A DNA stretch of 64,000 bases from Rhynchospora pubera (taxonomy: Eukaryota; Streptophyta; Magnoliopsida; Poales; Cyperaceae). Numbering within the stretch: the first letter of the stretch is position 1; every line of letters begins with the position of its first letter. Below the pieces are notes generated by a model. The model saw nothing but the letters and a program-made list of their open reading frames with translations, made no database searches and had not been told where the DNA came from. A program made the translations under genes and the position numbers. The stretch lies in contig CM051460.1 in NCBI GenBank assembly GCA_028095005.1, forward strand, positions 287,038,238-287,102,237. Reading direction: 5' to 3'. Shown here in pieces: positions 32,585-44,763 of this stretch.

Positions 32585-33152
32585 TAATTAATATGATTAA
32601 TAATAATTAATGTGGCTTATATTATTTAATATGAACTAAGTTTATTTATTAATTTTAATTGAAGTGTGCATTGATTTTGATGGAAAATCAATGGACCAGA
32701 TTCATATTAAGAAAAGTGATAGAATGAGTAAAACGTCCTCAAGAAATCAACATTTTGGACTAAGGAATATTAAATAAGGTAAGAAATTTCCACCTAACGC
32801 CATATCTGCCCTTCAAAAGTTGTAAGTTTCTATTATGATTCATTATTTTTTATATGAAATACATGATTTCGAACTGTAAATTATTAAATATTACGATGGA
32901 TTCTTGAGGGCATTTTTACTCATTCTATCATTTTTCTTAATGGCAGAATATTTAGTGAAATGGTGTTTTTTAATGACAGAATTAAGTTTATAAGACTAAG
33001 GCTATTAAAGGGATAAAAAAATGAGTGAATCTGGTGCATTGATTTTCCATCAAAATCAACACACCCTTTAATTAAAATTAATAAATAAACTTGGTTCATG
33101 CATATTAAATAATATTTACCACATTAATTATAATTAATCATATTAATTATAA
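32585..33152. mobile_element. Long-inverted-repeat element
   Basis: A left arm of about 165 bp (32585-32752; includes TTGATTTTGATGGAAAATCA and GATAGAATGAGTAAAA) recurs inverted at about 32898-33152 (TTTTACTCATTCTATC and TGATTTTCCATCAAAATCAA). The right arm has about 80 extra bases in the middle. As RNA it could form a long hairpin. Termini and target duplication are not resolved in the AT-rich surroundings. Confidence 0.65.
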
Positions 33153-33242
33153 TAATAACAAATTAAACTTTCCATTAATGCAACTTTTTTATATTCTTCC
33201 ACATAAATTTTCGTATGACTAGTAGTGTTTTTCCGTTGTATA

Positions 33243-33430
33243 GGCTCCGTTTGGATGGTTTCTTTTCGGAATAAGGAATAAGGAATAACCACTTTTTACC
33301 AATAAATTTATTTCTAACCATCCAAATTCTTCACAAAAGTTATATATTTCCCAATAAATTTACCCCTTCCCAATAAATTTTTCCCTTCTTCCTTCTTCCT
33401 ACCTTATTCCCACACCATCCAAACGGAGCC
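33243..33430. mobile_element. Tourist/PIF-Harbinger-like MITE (188 bp)
   Basis: Perfect 17-bp terminal inverted repeats (GGCTCCGTTTGGATGGT and its complement), flanked by a 3-bp direct repeat ATA (33240-33242 and 33431-33433). Size, termini and 3-bp duplication fit Tourist-like MITEs. The ends resemble the elements at 10211 and 23577. Confidence 0.8.
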
Positions 33431-33433
33431 ATA

Positions 33434-34654
33434 GATATTTAGAAGTTTAAGAAAAAAATTGTTGAACTTAGGAAATTTTTTAAAAAAATTGTCTTATTTT
33501 AACATTTTTGCTCTATGATAGAATATATATTTTTTGAGTTAAGTCTGATAAACAATTATAGCTTTATTAAAGCTAGCTGTAAGTTTAATCAATTCAATAA
33601 ACACACAGCTAAAAACTGAAAACCAGCAAAACTTCACATGTACAAGAATATCCTAAAATTTTGACATCGCAGGCCGAAAAACGGTGTCTAATTAATTATA
33701 TAAAAATTTACCGTGGAATGGGTGCTAATAGTTTTTTGATAATTTTTTTTCCGAATTCATTTATCAATCCAACACATTATGTCACCTCATGTTTGCATTT
33801 ATAAGTATAAAATATTATATAAACTTAAAGTAATAAATAAAAATTACACTAAATTTCTACTTGATAAAATTATATCTACATTTACTCCACTCTGAATGGG
33901 TGACGGACGAGTCACCGAAAAATTAAACACGTGCAGTGAAATTGATTTATTATTTATTTTTTCCACAGATGAAACCCCAGTCGCCGGGCCCAAGCACAAT
34001 TGAACAAACCAGACCGTACGATTGAAGAGGAACGAAGAAAAATTTGAGTGACTAATTTAGGCCCCAATTAAAATCACTTCTTTCACGCGAGATTTCATTT
34101 TATTTCAATTTCTTTATCAAATTAATTTGGATTTTATTTCATTTTATTAGAATTTTTATGTTATTAGATTCAACGAAATTTCCAAAAATCAATTCTAAAG
34201 AAGAAACGTATTAATAAGAGAACATTTTTTCTATACCACCCAAAATTAAGAAAATTGAAAAATTGCCGTCCAAAACTGTAAACTTTTGTTTTTGCCGCCC
34301 TAAAGTTCAATTTTTTTTCCCGTTTTTGCCACATTCTTCTTTTTTATAATGTATATATATATATATATAATATATCTAACATTAAAATAATAAAAAGAAT
34401 AATTTGCTGACCATTTTACCCCAATCGCACCCAACCCGATTTGAACCAGTCAACCCCAATCGAACCCAGTCCTAGGGATATATTAAACCCGGATTCTAGC
34501 AGTAGAAAAAAAAGAGAGCTAAACTTTTTAAATTATTGTTGTTTTGCATTTATAAAGAGTTACACGGGAAAAAGAAAATGAAAATATGAGGTGTATCACA
34601 TGTCAGAGTCTCAGAGATAGTGAAATATCATATTTTACTTTGAATCCCACTTAA
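33434..34654. other. Intergenic region with TA microsatellite
   Basis: AT-rich, with a short (TA)n run at about 34349-34370. No gene recognised. Confidence 0.5.
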
Positions 34655-34985
34655 CTATGGTTATAGTAGGCAGTTTTTTTGGGACATTTTTAACCTGGGT
34701 TAAAATTGCATGTGAATACAGAATCCAGAGTTGGAAACTTGGAATGATTTGAAGCGTGCGCTACACGCTTGCGCCATATTAGATTTGGATTCGAGATTCT
34801 CGTATCCGCTCTCCAAGTCCCAATTTCAACTATGGTTATAGTAGGCAGTATTTTTGGGACATTTTTAACCCGGGTTAAAAGTTAAAACTGCATCTGAATA
34901 CAGAGTTGGAATGATTTGATGCGTGCGCTACACGCTTGCGCGATATCAGATTTGATTCGGAGATTCTCATATCTCGTATCGGAAC
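34655..34985. repeat. Tandem duplication of about 180 bp
   Basis: Two successive copies each start AACTATGGTTATAGTAGGCAG (about 34655 and 34829) and continue through GACATTTTTAACC and the near-palindrome GCGTGCGCTACACGCTTGCGC (given in parts: GCGTGCGC, TACAC, GCTTGCGC). They differ by small indels. Confidence 0.8.
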
Positions 34986-34987
34986 TG

Positions 34988-35176
34988 CATCCTCTGGATG
35001 GCCATCCATGGATGGTTTTCGATCTCAGCCGTCTGATTTAATCTCAATGGCTATAGATGTCCCGTGCATGATACCTAGATTGATAGGCCCGAAAAGATCT
35101 AACCGTTGATATTAAATCGGACGGCTCGGATCGAAAGACGTCCACTGGATGGTTGAATACAACCATCCAGAGGATA
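34988..35176. mobile_element. MITE with ATCCTCTGGATGG ends
   Basis: ATCCTCTGGATGG near 34988 is matched by the inverted CCATCCAGAGGAT ending near 35176. The interior is partly self-complementary (GCCGTCTGATTTAATC and the inverted ATTAAATCGGACGGC). No clear target duplication was seen. Confidence 0.6.
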
Positions 35177-35289
35177 CTCTCCCATCTGGTATCTCCCAAT
35201 TTCCAAATCCAGCAACCGGCGATACCGAGTTCCCAAACCTTGAACAACCGTTGATTCCCGGTTTTATTCCATATGACCGTTGTGCACCG

Positions 35290-35890
35290 CGTTCAGACTT
35301 CAATCCGATCTTTTAACACCTTCTCCATTTCTCTTCCTCCTCCGCTCCAATTAGACTGACACTAGAAACCACACACGATTTCTATTTCTATTTCTAAAGA
35401 GTAAATACCGCTCCATTTCTATTTCTTCCATTTCCATTGCCTCTCTTCTTCTCGTACAAGTCGCCACCGCTCAAATTCTCTATTCTAGGGTTTCTGTCTC
35501 TCTTTACCGTGAAGTGCAAGTCGCGCCACTCAAATTCTCTAATCAAGTACAACCCGAACCTAGTCAGATTTTTTCTTTTTGTTTTTTTGTTTTCAATTTC
35601 GTAGTTCTTTTTTGAGTTAGCGTTTGCCTTTTCTGAGTAAATTTCTCTTTTCTTTTAAGGAAAAAATTGTTACATTTTTTTTTAATTTGATTTTTTCTCC
35701 CATAGTAATATTGCTTTTGTTCAATCTGTTTTAATGTGCAGTTAAACAGAGTTGTCAGTGATCCAGTTAGACCTGATGGTTTTATTGTGGATGGAAGCTC
35801 CATCTCACGAGACAGTAAGAATCTTTGACCTACTATAAAAATCTGACTAGGTTCGGGTTCCATGCCAGTATGTGTTGCTGGTACAGTAAG
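35290..35890 (+). other. CT-rich leader-like region before the TPX2 array
   Basis: Pyrimidine-rich DNA (TTTCTATTTCTATTTC, CTCTTCTTCTCG) resembles a plant 5' UTR. A splice-like acceptor (GTGCAG) at about 35740 precedes an open segment reading RVVSDPVRPDGFIVDGSS, of unknown family, closed by a stop near 35829. An inverted repeat of about 22 bp (ACCCGAACCTAGTCAGATTT at about 35548 and its complement at about 35840) brackets this segment. It may be the 5' part of the gene whose middle was amplified, but no continuous frame links them. Confidence 0.4.
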
Positions 35891-38800
35891 AAACGGCTAT
35901 GGTGTGGGCGGCAGGATGTTCATACCGATAAAGCAGGTAATATCACCACAGTTTTCAAATTTTTATAAAGCTGATTGACTATTATAAAATGTCCTCAATT
36001 ACTTGTGTCTTTTAATCAACTATGGTGTCATTATTTTGGAGTTTACACGCTTGTCAACATCCAACAAAGAAAAAGACAATATCAAATTGTCAGATATTGG
36101 TTCAGTAATTGCTGCCTACCAGTCAAAGAATTCCTTATAGATACTCCTTTCTTTTTGTGAATTTGTTTACTTCGAATTTCTGCCACATACTTTTATATTT
36201 AGAATTTTATGGGTTCTCACATTCAATTTGATGTTTTTTAGTGAAATGTATGTGGGTTAAGAATTTATATATTTTTATTACAATTATATTATATTTTATT
36301 TTAATCACTACAAAGAGGAAAATTGGTCTGAATCAAATAATATGTTTGAAGTGATATAAATGAGCATTGTGGCTTCTGGGAAGAATCAAATTCTGAAGTA
36401 CTTTTTTTGTTTTCTTCAGTTAACATTGAACAAATGTTCAAGAGACAAAATTGAAAATATGACCTAAAGTGAAATACTGTGAAACAAATGCTGTGGCAAA
36501 GCTTGAGATTGATGTGCTACTGTATTTAAGAATATGAAAGGAACCAAGGAAGTTCCAATATATGCCAGTAACAGGTTATTAATAATTGGTTAGTCTCATT
36601 TTGATCTGAATTTAGTTTAGTAGACTTTTGATTGTTGAATTTGCACTTCAAGTTTCTTCTTCCCAGGCAATTCAGAGACCAAGGCTTGTTCTGACAAGGC
36701 CCAAGGAGCCTGAGCTACAGACCTCTCAGAGGTCACGGCAGTTCGAGTGAAGAGCTCAGAAGAGCTAGAAGCTGAAATGCCTAAATTAAAGGCCCGGCCA
36801 CTCAACAGAAGGGTATTTCACAACTGATTTTGTTTTTCTCTATTCTTTTTTGTATTGTTTATATTCAATTTGGAAATTTTTCATTCAACTCAGGCTTGAC
36901 ACCTCATGAACTGAGCAATCAATATTATGTCAAGTTTTGACACCTCATGAGGCTTGACGCCTCATGAACTGAGCAATCAATATTATGTCAAGTTTTGACA
37001 CCTCATGACTCCCCCTCTTCCTCCAGTAGTGAACAAGACCACTCTTCAGCCACTAGAATGTAAGGTTTTGAATATTCTTCCCTTCTCGTACCAAATCAAA
37101 TTTATATAAGATTACAATGTTCAGCAAGTAGACATAAAATTTCTTTTTTACTGGATTTAGAAATTCAATTATGGAACTTCTGAAAAAGAAACACGGCTTG
37201 CAGATGCATGCTCTGAGACTTCCTCTGTGGCGGGCTTCACTTTTCAGGTATGAAATTTACTTACTTTTTCCTAGGTTGTTCAAACCATTGTAATAAAATT
37301 ATATAAAGCGAATAGTTTTATTTTTGACAGAGTCAAAGCAAGCCCCTAAACCTAACTGAGCCTAGACCACCTCAACTTGAAACATCACTTCAAGCCTGGC
37401 CACCAAAGTAATTTAAATTTTCATGTTTTGTTATATTTATTGTTGATGATATCTGTCCAGAAAGCTCGAAAGAATAATAATGGTCTTATTTTGTAATGTC
37501 ATGGAAAGTCCCATAGGGTAAAGAGTTCTCAGGACTTTGGAGTTGGAAGAACAAAAAAGGCACCCAAGTTTAAGGCGAGTCCTCTGACTATCTGAAACCC
37601 TTCAAAAAAAAAAGAACTCATTCCTTTTTGAGCTTTTTTATAATAACTGCAGATTCTTCATAAAATAGTTGGAAACCATTTCAACTTCTCTGTCCAAACC
37701 TCCTTTGACTAAACCAAAAGAGTTCCATAGTCTGTTCTTGGAAATCAATAATTATCTATTTAATTTGTGTTGTTTCAGACGAACAGTTTTGTAAAGGCTC
37801 CATTCGGAAAAGGTAATCAATGCACTGACTGATCTGCACCTCCCATTTTAATAGTATGATCTCTTTAACTTTTATATATTGTTTTACTTTTTGTGGTCTG
37901 ATTAATTGGTTAGACTGAAGATTGAAGAATAAGTACTTGAGTAGGATATCAAAATACTAGCACATATTACCACAGCATGCAGGTTCAAAAGAATAAAGCC
38001 GTCAAATAAAAGTTGATTGAATTCTTTGAACTCACAAGAAACTGATATAGAAAAGGTAATATAAACAAGTTATATATGTAAATTATCATACCTGCATGAA
38101 CCTTAACAATCATGATGTTATATTGATTTGTCAAGTTAAGTAGGGCTTCCTGAAACACTATACAGTAATACTATTAGTGTTTATCTCTGACAAAAAAAAA
38201 TGTTCCTGTAAAGTGAGGATCAACAGGTACTCTAATGCACCTGGACTTTTGAGCAAACAATTACGACTGTACTACATTACGTCCTTGCTGATCAGGTTAC
38301 AATCACATAGCTATCGGAAATCAGGTAACGAGCACATAGCTATGGGAAATCAGGTAATGCTCATGTAACACTCACATAGCTTTGGCAATCAAACCTGGGC
38401 TCGTATACAGATGCAACTCGCATAACTTTGGATAAAAAAACACTAATGTATAGTACCAACTGGTACTACATCTTTCTTGACCCCAAATTTAATTTTTAAA
38501 GCTATTGGGTAGGTGACAGCTGCAAAACCAGACTAGGTTTGGATTAAAAACACTATTGTATGGTTCCATCGTTTACTGTTATCTTTTTGAACCCAGATTT
38601 GATTGCCAAAGCTATGCAAATTGCTGCCATTTATGACCCCAGAATTTTTTCCAAACAGAAAAGTAAGTTTTGTATAAAATGGAGATATCTAAGAAAACCT
38701 TTCCCTTCAATTTCAGTGTGGCAATATCCAAAAATTATATACCAACCTTACGATTAATCTAACATCAGATCATGCTTTCTCTCGAAAGAGTTGAATGTTT

Positions 38801-39046
38801 TTTCTACTCATTTTTGTGATATTCATTGAAATTGGTAACCATTTTCAGGTCAAAATGCTGCGAGGACCCTTAATTTTCCATGGCGGAAGGTAATGATTTT
38901 ATTATCTTTTTATTTACTTTGGTTCGATATGTCCATCTTAATCTTTTCAGGATATGAGTCTTTCTCTTTTTCAGTGGCTACCGACGTAATAAAGGTGATG
39001 TTATGAAGGCTATTGGAAGCAGGTATGTAGCCGTGAAACTGTTAAA
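35891..39046 (+). pseudogene. TPX2-family array, unit A
   Basis: Unit of 3156 bp. It begins abruptly at AAACGGCTATGG inside an exon ending FIPIK. Exon-like blocks follow in order: TPX2 block 1 at 36667-36812 (RPKEPELQTSQR, then after a frame slip AVRVKSSEELEAEMPK, LKARPLN); a block with FGTSEKE near 37160-37247; LTEPRPPQLETSLQA near 37331-37408; VKSSQDFG...KKAPKFKASPL near 37512-37600; a short TNSFVKAPFGKG exon near 37779; then the QNAARTL/MLRGPLIFHGG exon (38849-38889) and the GYRRN exon leading into unit B. TPX2 proteins bind microtubules and importin and act in spindle assembly. The slip in block 1 makes the sense frame run into TGA, so this copy cannot encode the normal protein. It shares a 60-bp duplicated GACACCTCATGA segment with unit D. 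Confidence 0.7.
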
Positions 39047-42000
39047 AAACGGCTATGGCGTGGTCGGCAGGATGTTCATACCGATAAAGCTGGTAATATC
39101 ACCACAGTTTTCAAATTTTTATAATGCTGATTGACTATTATAAAATGTCCTCAATTACTTTTTGGAGTTTACATGCTTGTCAATATCCAACAAAGAAAAA
39201 GACAATAGCAAATTGTCAGATATTGGTTCAGTAATTGCTGCCTACCAGTCAAAGAATTACTGCTGCCTACCAGTAATTGGTGGCTTCTGGGAAGAATCAA
39301 ATTCTCAAGTACTTTTTTTGTTTTCTTCAGTTAACATTGAACAAATGTTCAAGAGACAAAATTGAAAATATGACCTAAAGTGAAATACTGTGAAACAAGT
39401 GCTGTGACAAAGCTTGAGATTGATGTGCTACTGTATTTAAGAATATGAAAGGAACCAAGGAAGTTCCGATATATGCCAGTAACCGGTTATTAATAATTGG
39501 GTAGTCTCATTTTGATCTGAATTTAGTTTAGTAGACTTTTGATTGTTGAATTTGCACTTCAAGTTTCTTCTTCCCAGGCAATTCAGAGACCAAGGCTTGT
39601 TCTGACAAGGCCCAAGGAGCCTGAGCTACAGACCTCTCAGAGGGCAGTTCGAGTGAAGAGCTGAGAGAGCTAGAAGCTGAAATGCCTAAATTAAAGTCCC
39701 GGCCACTCAACAGAAGGGTATTTCACAACTGATTTTGTTTTTCTCTATTCTTTTTTGTATTGTTTATATTCAATTTAGAAATTTTTCATTCAACTCAGGC
39801 TTGACGCCTCATGAACTGAGCAATCAATATTATGTTAAGTTTTGACACCTGATGATTCCCACTTTTAAAATGAATCAAGTACTATTAATAAAACCTTCAG
39901 TTTCCTTATTAGATTCTCGAGGCTCCCCCTCTTCCTCCAGTAGTGAACAAGAGCACTCTTCAGCCACTAGAATGTATGGTTTTGAATATTCTTCCCTTCT
40001 CGTACCAAATCAAACTTATATAAGATTACAATGTTCAGCAAGTAGACATAAAATTTCTCTTTTACTGGATTTAGGAATTCAATTTTGGAACTTCTGAAAA
40101 GGCAACCCGGCTTGCAGATGCATGCTCTGAGACTTCCTCTATGGCGGGCTTCACTTTTCAGGTATGAAATTTACTTACTTTTTCCTAGGTTGTTCAAATC
40201 ATTGTAATAAAATTATATAAAATTATATAAAATGAATAGTTCTATTTTTGACAGAGTCAAAGCAAGCCCCTAAACCTAACTGAGCCTAGACCACCTCAAC
40301 TTTAAACTTCACTTCAAGCCCGGCCACCAAAGTAATTTAAATTTTCATGTTTTGTTATATTTATTGTTGATGATATCTGTCCAGAAAGCTCGGAAGAATA
40401 ATAATGGTCTTATTTTGTAATGTCATGGAAAGTCCCATAGGGTAAAGAGTTCTCAGGAGTTTGGAGTTGGAAGAACAAAAAATGTACCCAAGTTTAAGGC
40501 GGGTCCTCTGACTATCTGAAACCCTTCAAAAAAAAAAAAAAAAGAACTCATTCCTTTTTGAGGTTTTTTATAATAACTGCAGATTATTCATAAAATAGTT
40601 GGAAACCATTTCAACTTCTGTGTCCAAACCTCCTTTACTACACCAAAAGAGTTCCATAGTCTGTTCTTGGAAAATCAATAACCATCTATTTTATTTGTGT
40701 TGTTTCAGACGAACAGTTTTGTAAAGGCTCAATTCGGAAAAGGTAATCAATGCACTGACTGATCTGCCCCTCCCATTTTAATAGTAAGATCTCTTTAACT
40801 TTTATATATTGTTTTACTTTTTGTGGTCTGATTAATTGGTTAGACTGAAGATTGAAGAATAAGTACTTGAGTAGGATATCAAAGGGAAAATCAGCCCTAT
40901 ACCCCTCAAATCTTATCTAATTGGAAATATCACCCTCTAATCTTTTATTTTGGAAATATCCCCCTCTAATCATGATTTGTATAGCTATTTACCCTTTTCT
41001 TAATATTTTAATTCTGAAATCTAACATATGATATTTAGGACAAGAATGCCCTCAATTCCTTTAGACCATTCTTCTCTGTGCCTTCTTGCAATCGATATCA
41101 GAATAAATTCGAAACCTTTGGGCTGAGTTTAAATGCTAAACTTCAAAAGAAATTTTTTGTGGGTTAAAATTTTATCGTCCAATGAAGAAATCATCCATGC
41201 ATTGAACTTGAGTGTCGCATGTTACCAATTGGAATCAAAGTTTCCTGGGATTCGGTTACCTGCGAACACCAAAAGGAATTTAAGTAACATCTCCTAACAA
41301 AATTAGGAATGGTAAAGTCGTATTTAAGGTCAAACATGGTAGTGGTTGGGGTTAACTCAATCTCTAACTAGGAAGAATGCTTTTCAAGAAAAATCAAATC
41401 GTTACTAAAAAAAAATAATAATTTAGCGTAGAAGGTTGAAAAGAATGTAACTTATTTATATGAGTAAATACAGAAGTGCTGCGCTTATCTTTTCAAATTG
41501 AGATAACCAAATTAATTCAAATTTCAGGTAGCTCAGTATCTAAGTTGGGATGATTAAAAGAACATAACCCCCATGTGAATTGGTTAGACTGAAGATTGAA
41601 GAATAAGTACTTGAGTAGGATATCAAAATACTAGCACATATTACCACAGCCTGCAGGTTCAAAAGAATAAAGCCGTCAAATAAAAGTTGATTGAATTCTT
41701 TGAACTCACAAGCAACTGATATAGATAAGGTAATATAAACAAGTTATATATGTAAATTATCATACCTGCATGAACCTTAACAATCATGACGTTATAGTGA
41801 TTTGTCAAGTTAAGTAGGGCGTCCTGAAACACTATACAGTAATACTATTAGTGTTTATCTCTGACAAAAGAAAATGTTCCTGTAAAGTGAGGATCAACAG
41901 GTACTCTAATGCACCTGGACTTTTGAGCAAACAATTACGACTGTACTACATTACGTCCTTGCTGATCAGGTTACAATCACATAGCTATCGGAAATCAGGT

Positions 42001-42716
42001 AGCACATAGCTTGGGAAATCAGGTAATGCTCACGTAACACTCACATAGCTTTGGCAATTAAACCTTGGCTCGTATACAGATGCAACTCGCATTACTTTGG
42101 ATTAAAAAACACTAATGTATAGTACCAACTGGTACTACATTTTTCTTGACCCCAAATTTAATTTTTAAAGCTATTGGGTAGGTGACAGCTGCAAAACCAG
42201 ACTAGGTTTGGATTAAAAACACTATTGTATGGTTCCATCGTGTACTGTTAACTTTTTGCACCCAGATTTAATTGCCAAAGCTATGCAAATTGCTGCCATT
42301 TATGACCCCAGAATTTATTTCCAAACAGAAAAGTAAGTTTTGTTTAAAATGGAGATGTTTAAGAAAACCTTTCCCTTCAATTTCAGTGTGGCAATATCCG
42401 AAAAGTATATACCAACCTTACGATTAATCTAACATCAGATCATGTTTTCTCTCGAAAGAGTTGAATGTTTTTTCTACTCATTTTTGTGATATTCATTGAA
42501 ATTGGTAACCATTTTCAGGTCAAAATGCTGCGAGGACCCTTAATTTTCCATGGCGGAAGGTAATGATTTTATTATCTTTTTGTTTACTTTGGTTCGATAT
42601 ATCCATCTTATTCTTTTCAGGATATGAGTCTTTCTCTTTTTCAGTGGCTACCGACGTAATAAAGGTGATGTTATGAAGGCTATTGGAAGCAGGTATGTAG
42701 CCGTGAAACTGTTAAA
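39047..42716 (+). pseudogene. TPX2-family array, unit B
   Basis: Unit of 3670 bp with the same exon order as A. TPX2 block 1 (39578-39717) lacks the 5 bases that shift the other copies, so QTSQRAVRVKS reads through, but a 2-base loss right after makes a new stop (AGCTGA). It lacks the roughly 230-bp intron segment present in A, D, E and F (unit A about 36130-36375), a state shared only with C. It carries a truncated copy of the long-inverted-repeat transposon found complete in C. Confidence 0.7.
40884..41577. mobile_element. Truncated long-TIR transposon in unit B
   Basis: Same element, orientation and insertion point as the complete copy in unit C (44764-45694), but the right 235 bp including the right terminal repeat are gone. 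In their place is a second copy of about 50 bp of left flank (AATTGGTTAGACTGAAG...GATATCAAA at about 40833-40883 and 41578-41628). Confidence 0.8.
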
Positions 42717-44105
42717 AAACGGCTATGGTGTGGTCGGCAGGACGTTCATACCGATAAAGCTGGTAATATCACCACAGTTTTCAAATTTTTATAATGCTGA
42801 TTGACTATTATAAAATGTCCTCAATTACTTTTTGGAGTTTACATGCTTGTCAACATCCAACAAAGAAAAAGACAATATCAAATTGTCAGATATTGGTTCA
42901 GTAATTGCTGCCTACCAGTCAAAGAATTACTGCTGCCTACTAGTAATTGGTGGCTTCTGGGAAGAATCAAATTCTCAAGTACTTTTTTTGTTTACTTCAG
43001 TTAAGATGGAACAAATGTTCAAGAGACAAAATTGAAAATATGACCCAAAGTGAAATACTGTGAAACAAGTGCTGTGACAAAGCTTGAGATTGATGTGCTA
43101 CTGTATTTAAGAATATATGAAAGGAACCAAGGAAGTTCCGATATATGCCAGTAACCGGTTATTAATAATTGGGTAGTCTCATTTTGATCTGAATTTAGTT
43201 TAGTAGACTTTTGATTGTTGAATTTGCACTTCAAGTTTCTTCTTCCATGCAATTCAGAGACCAAGGCTTGTTCTGACAAGGCCCAAGGAGCCTGAACTAC
43301 AGACCTCTCAGAGGTCACGGCAGTTCGAGTGAAGAGCTGAGAAGAGCTAGAAGCTGAAATGCCTAAATTAAAGTCCCGGCCACTCAACAGAAGGGTATTT
43401 CACAACTGATTTTGTTTTTCTCTATTCTTTTTTGTATTGTTTATATTCAATTTGGAAATTTTTCATTCAACTCAGGCTTGACGCCTCATGAACTGAGCAA
43501 TCAATATTATGTTAAGTTTTGACACCTGATGATTCCCACTTTTAAAATGAATCAAGTACTATTAATAAAACCTTCTGTTTCCTTATTAGATTCTTGAGGC
43601 TCCCCCTCTTCCTCCAGTAGTGAACAAGAGCACTCTTCAGCCACTAGAATGTAAGGTTTTGAATATTCTTCCCTTCTCGTACCAAATCAAACTTAGATAA
43701 GATTACAATGTTCAGCAAGTAGATGCAATTTTGGAACTTCTGAAAAGGCATCCCGGCTTGCAGATGCATGCTCTGAGACTTCCTCTGTGGCGGGCTTCAC
43801 TTTTCAGGTATGAAATTTACTTACTTTTTCCTAGGTTGTTCAAATCATTTTAATAAAATTATATAAAATGAATAGTTCTATTTTTGACAGAGTCAAAGCA
43901 AGCCCCTAAACCTAACTGAGCCTAGACCACCTCAACTTTAAACATCACTTCAAGCCCGGCCACCAAAGTAATTTAAATTTTCATGTTTTGTTATATTTAT
44001 TGTTGATGATATCTGTCCAGAAAGCTCGGAAGAATAATAATGGTCTTATTTTGTAATGTCATGGAAAGTCCCATAGGGTAAAGAGTTCTCAGGAGTTTGG
44101 AGTTG

Positions 44106-44398
44106 CAACAACAACAACAACAACTAAGCCTTTTGTCCCAAACAAGTTGGGGTAGGCTAGAAAGAAACCCAACAAGAGAACACATCCAAGAACAAAAAAA
44201 AAGAAAAAAAGAAAAAATACTAATAGTAAGACTAGCCATACTAATAATAATACCTCTAATAATAATAGTAATAGTAGAAACCTAGACCTCGACCGTGACC
44301 TAATAGAGGGACCTACAAACCTATGGCATCGCTCATACCCCTAAGTTCCTACGTCATGGCTCCGGTACATGAATTGCTAACTTCCAAGCGCTCCTATC
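44106..44398 (-). mobile_element. RTE LINE 3' fragment, inverted
   Basis: On the minus strand this reproduces the end of the LINE at 12876-13148: the last codons (SAWKLAIHVPEP), the TGA, the 3' UTR and the TTG tail (here a CAA run at 44106). No target duplication flanks it. Compared with units B and D, about 45 bp of host sequence containing the KKAPKFKA coding block were lost, and the inner junction shares the 5-bp CTATC between LINE and host. Confidence 0.88.
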
Positions 44399-44763
44399 TG
44401 AAACCCTTCAAAAAAAAAAAAGAACTTATTCCTTTTTGAGGTTTTTTATAATAACTGCAGATTATTCATAAAATAGTTGGAAACCATTTCAGCTTCTGTG
44501 TCCAAACCTCCTTTGACTACACCAAAAGAGTTCCATAGTCTGTTCTTGGAAAATCAATAACCATCTATTTTATTTGTGTTGTTTCAGACGAACAGTTTTG
44601 TAAAGTCTCAATTCGGAAAAGGTAATCTATGCACTGACTGATCTGCCCCTCCCATTTTAATAGTAAGATCTCTTTAACTTTTATATAATTGTTTTACTTT
44701 TTGTGGTCTGATTAATTGGTTAGACTGAAGAGTGAAGAATAAGTACTTGAGTATGATATCAAA

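Noticed and set aside
43997..44239. Open frame of 80 codons on the minus strand in unit C
   Set aside because: It is the 3' UTR of the inverted LINE fragment plus flanking intron; no protein features.
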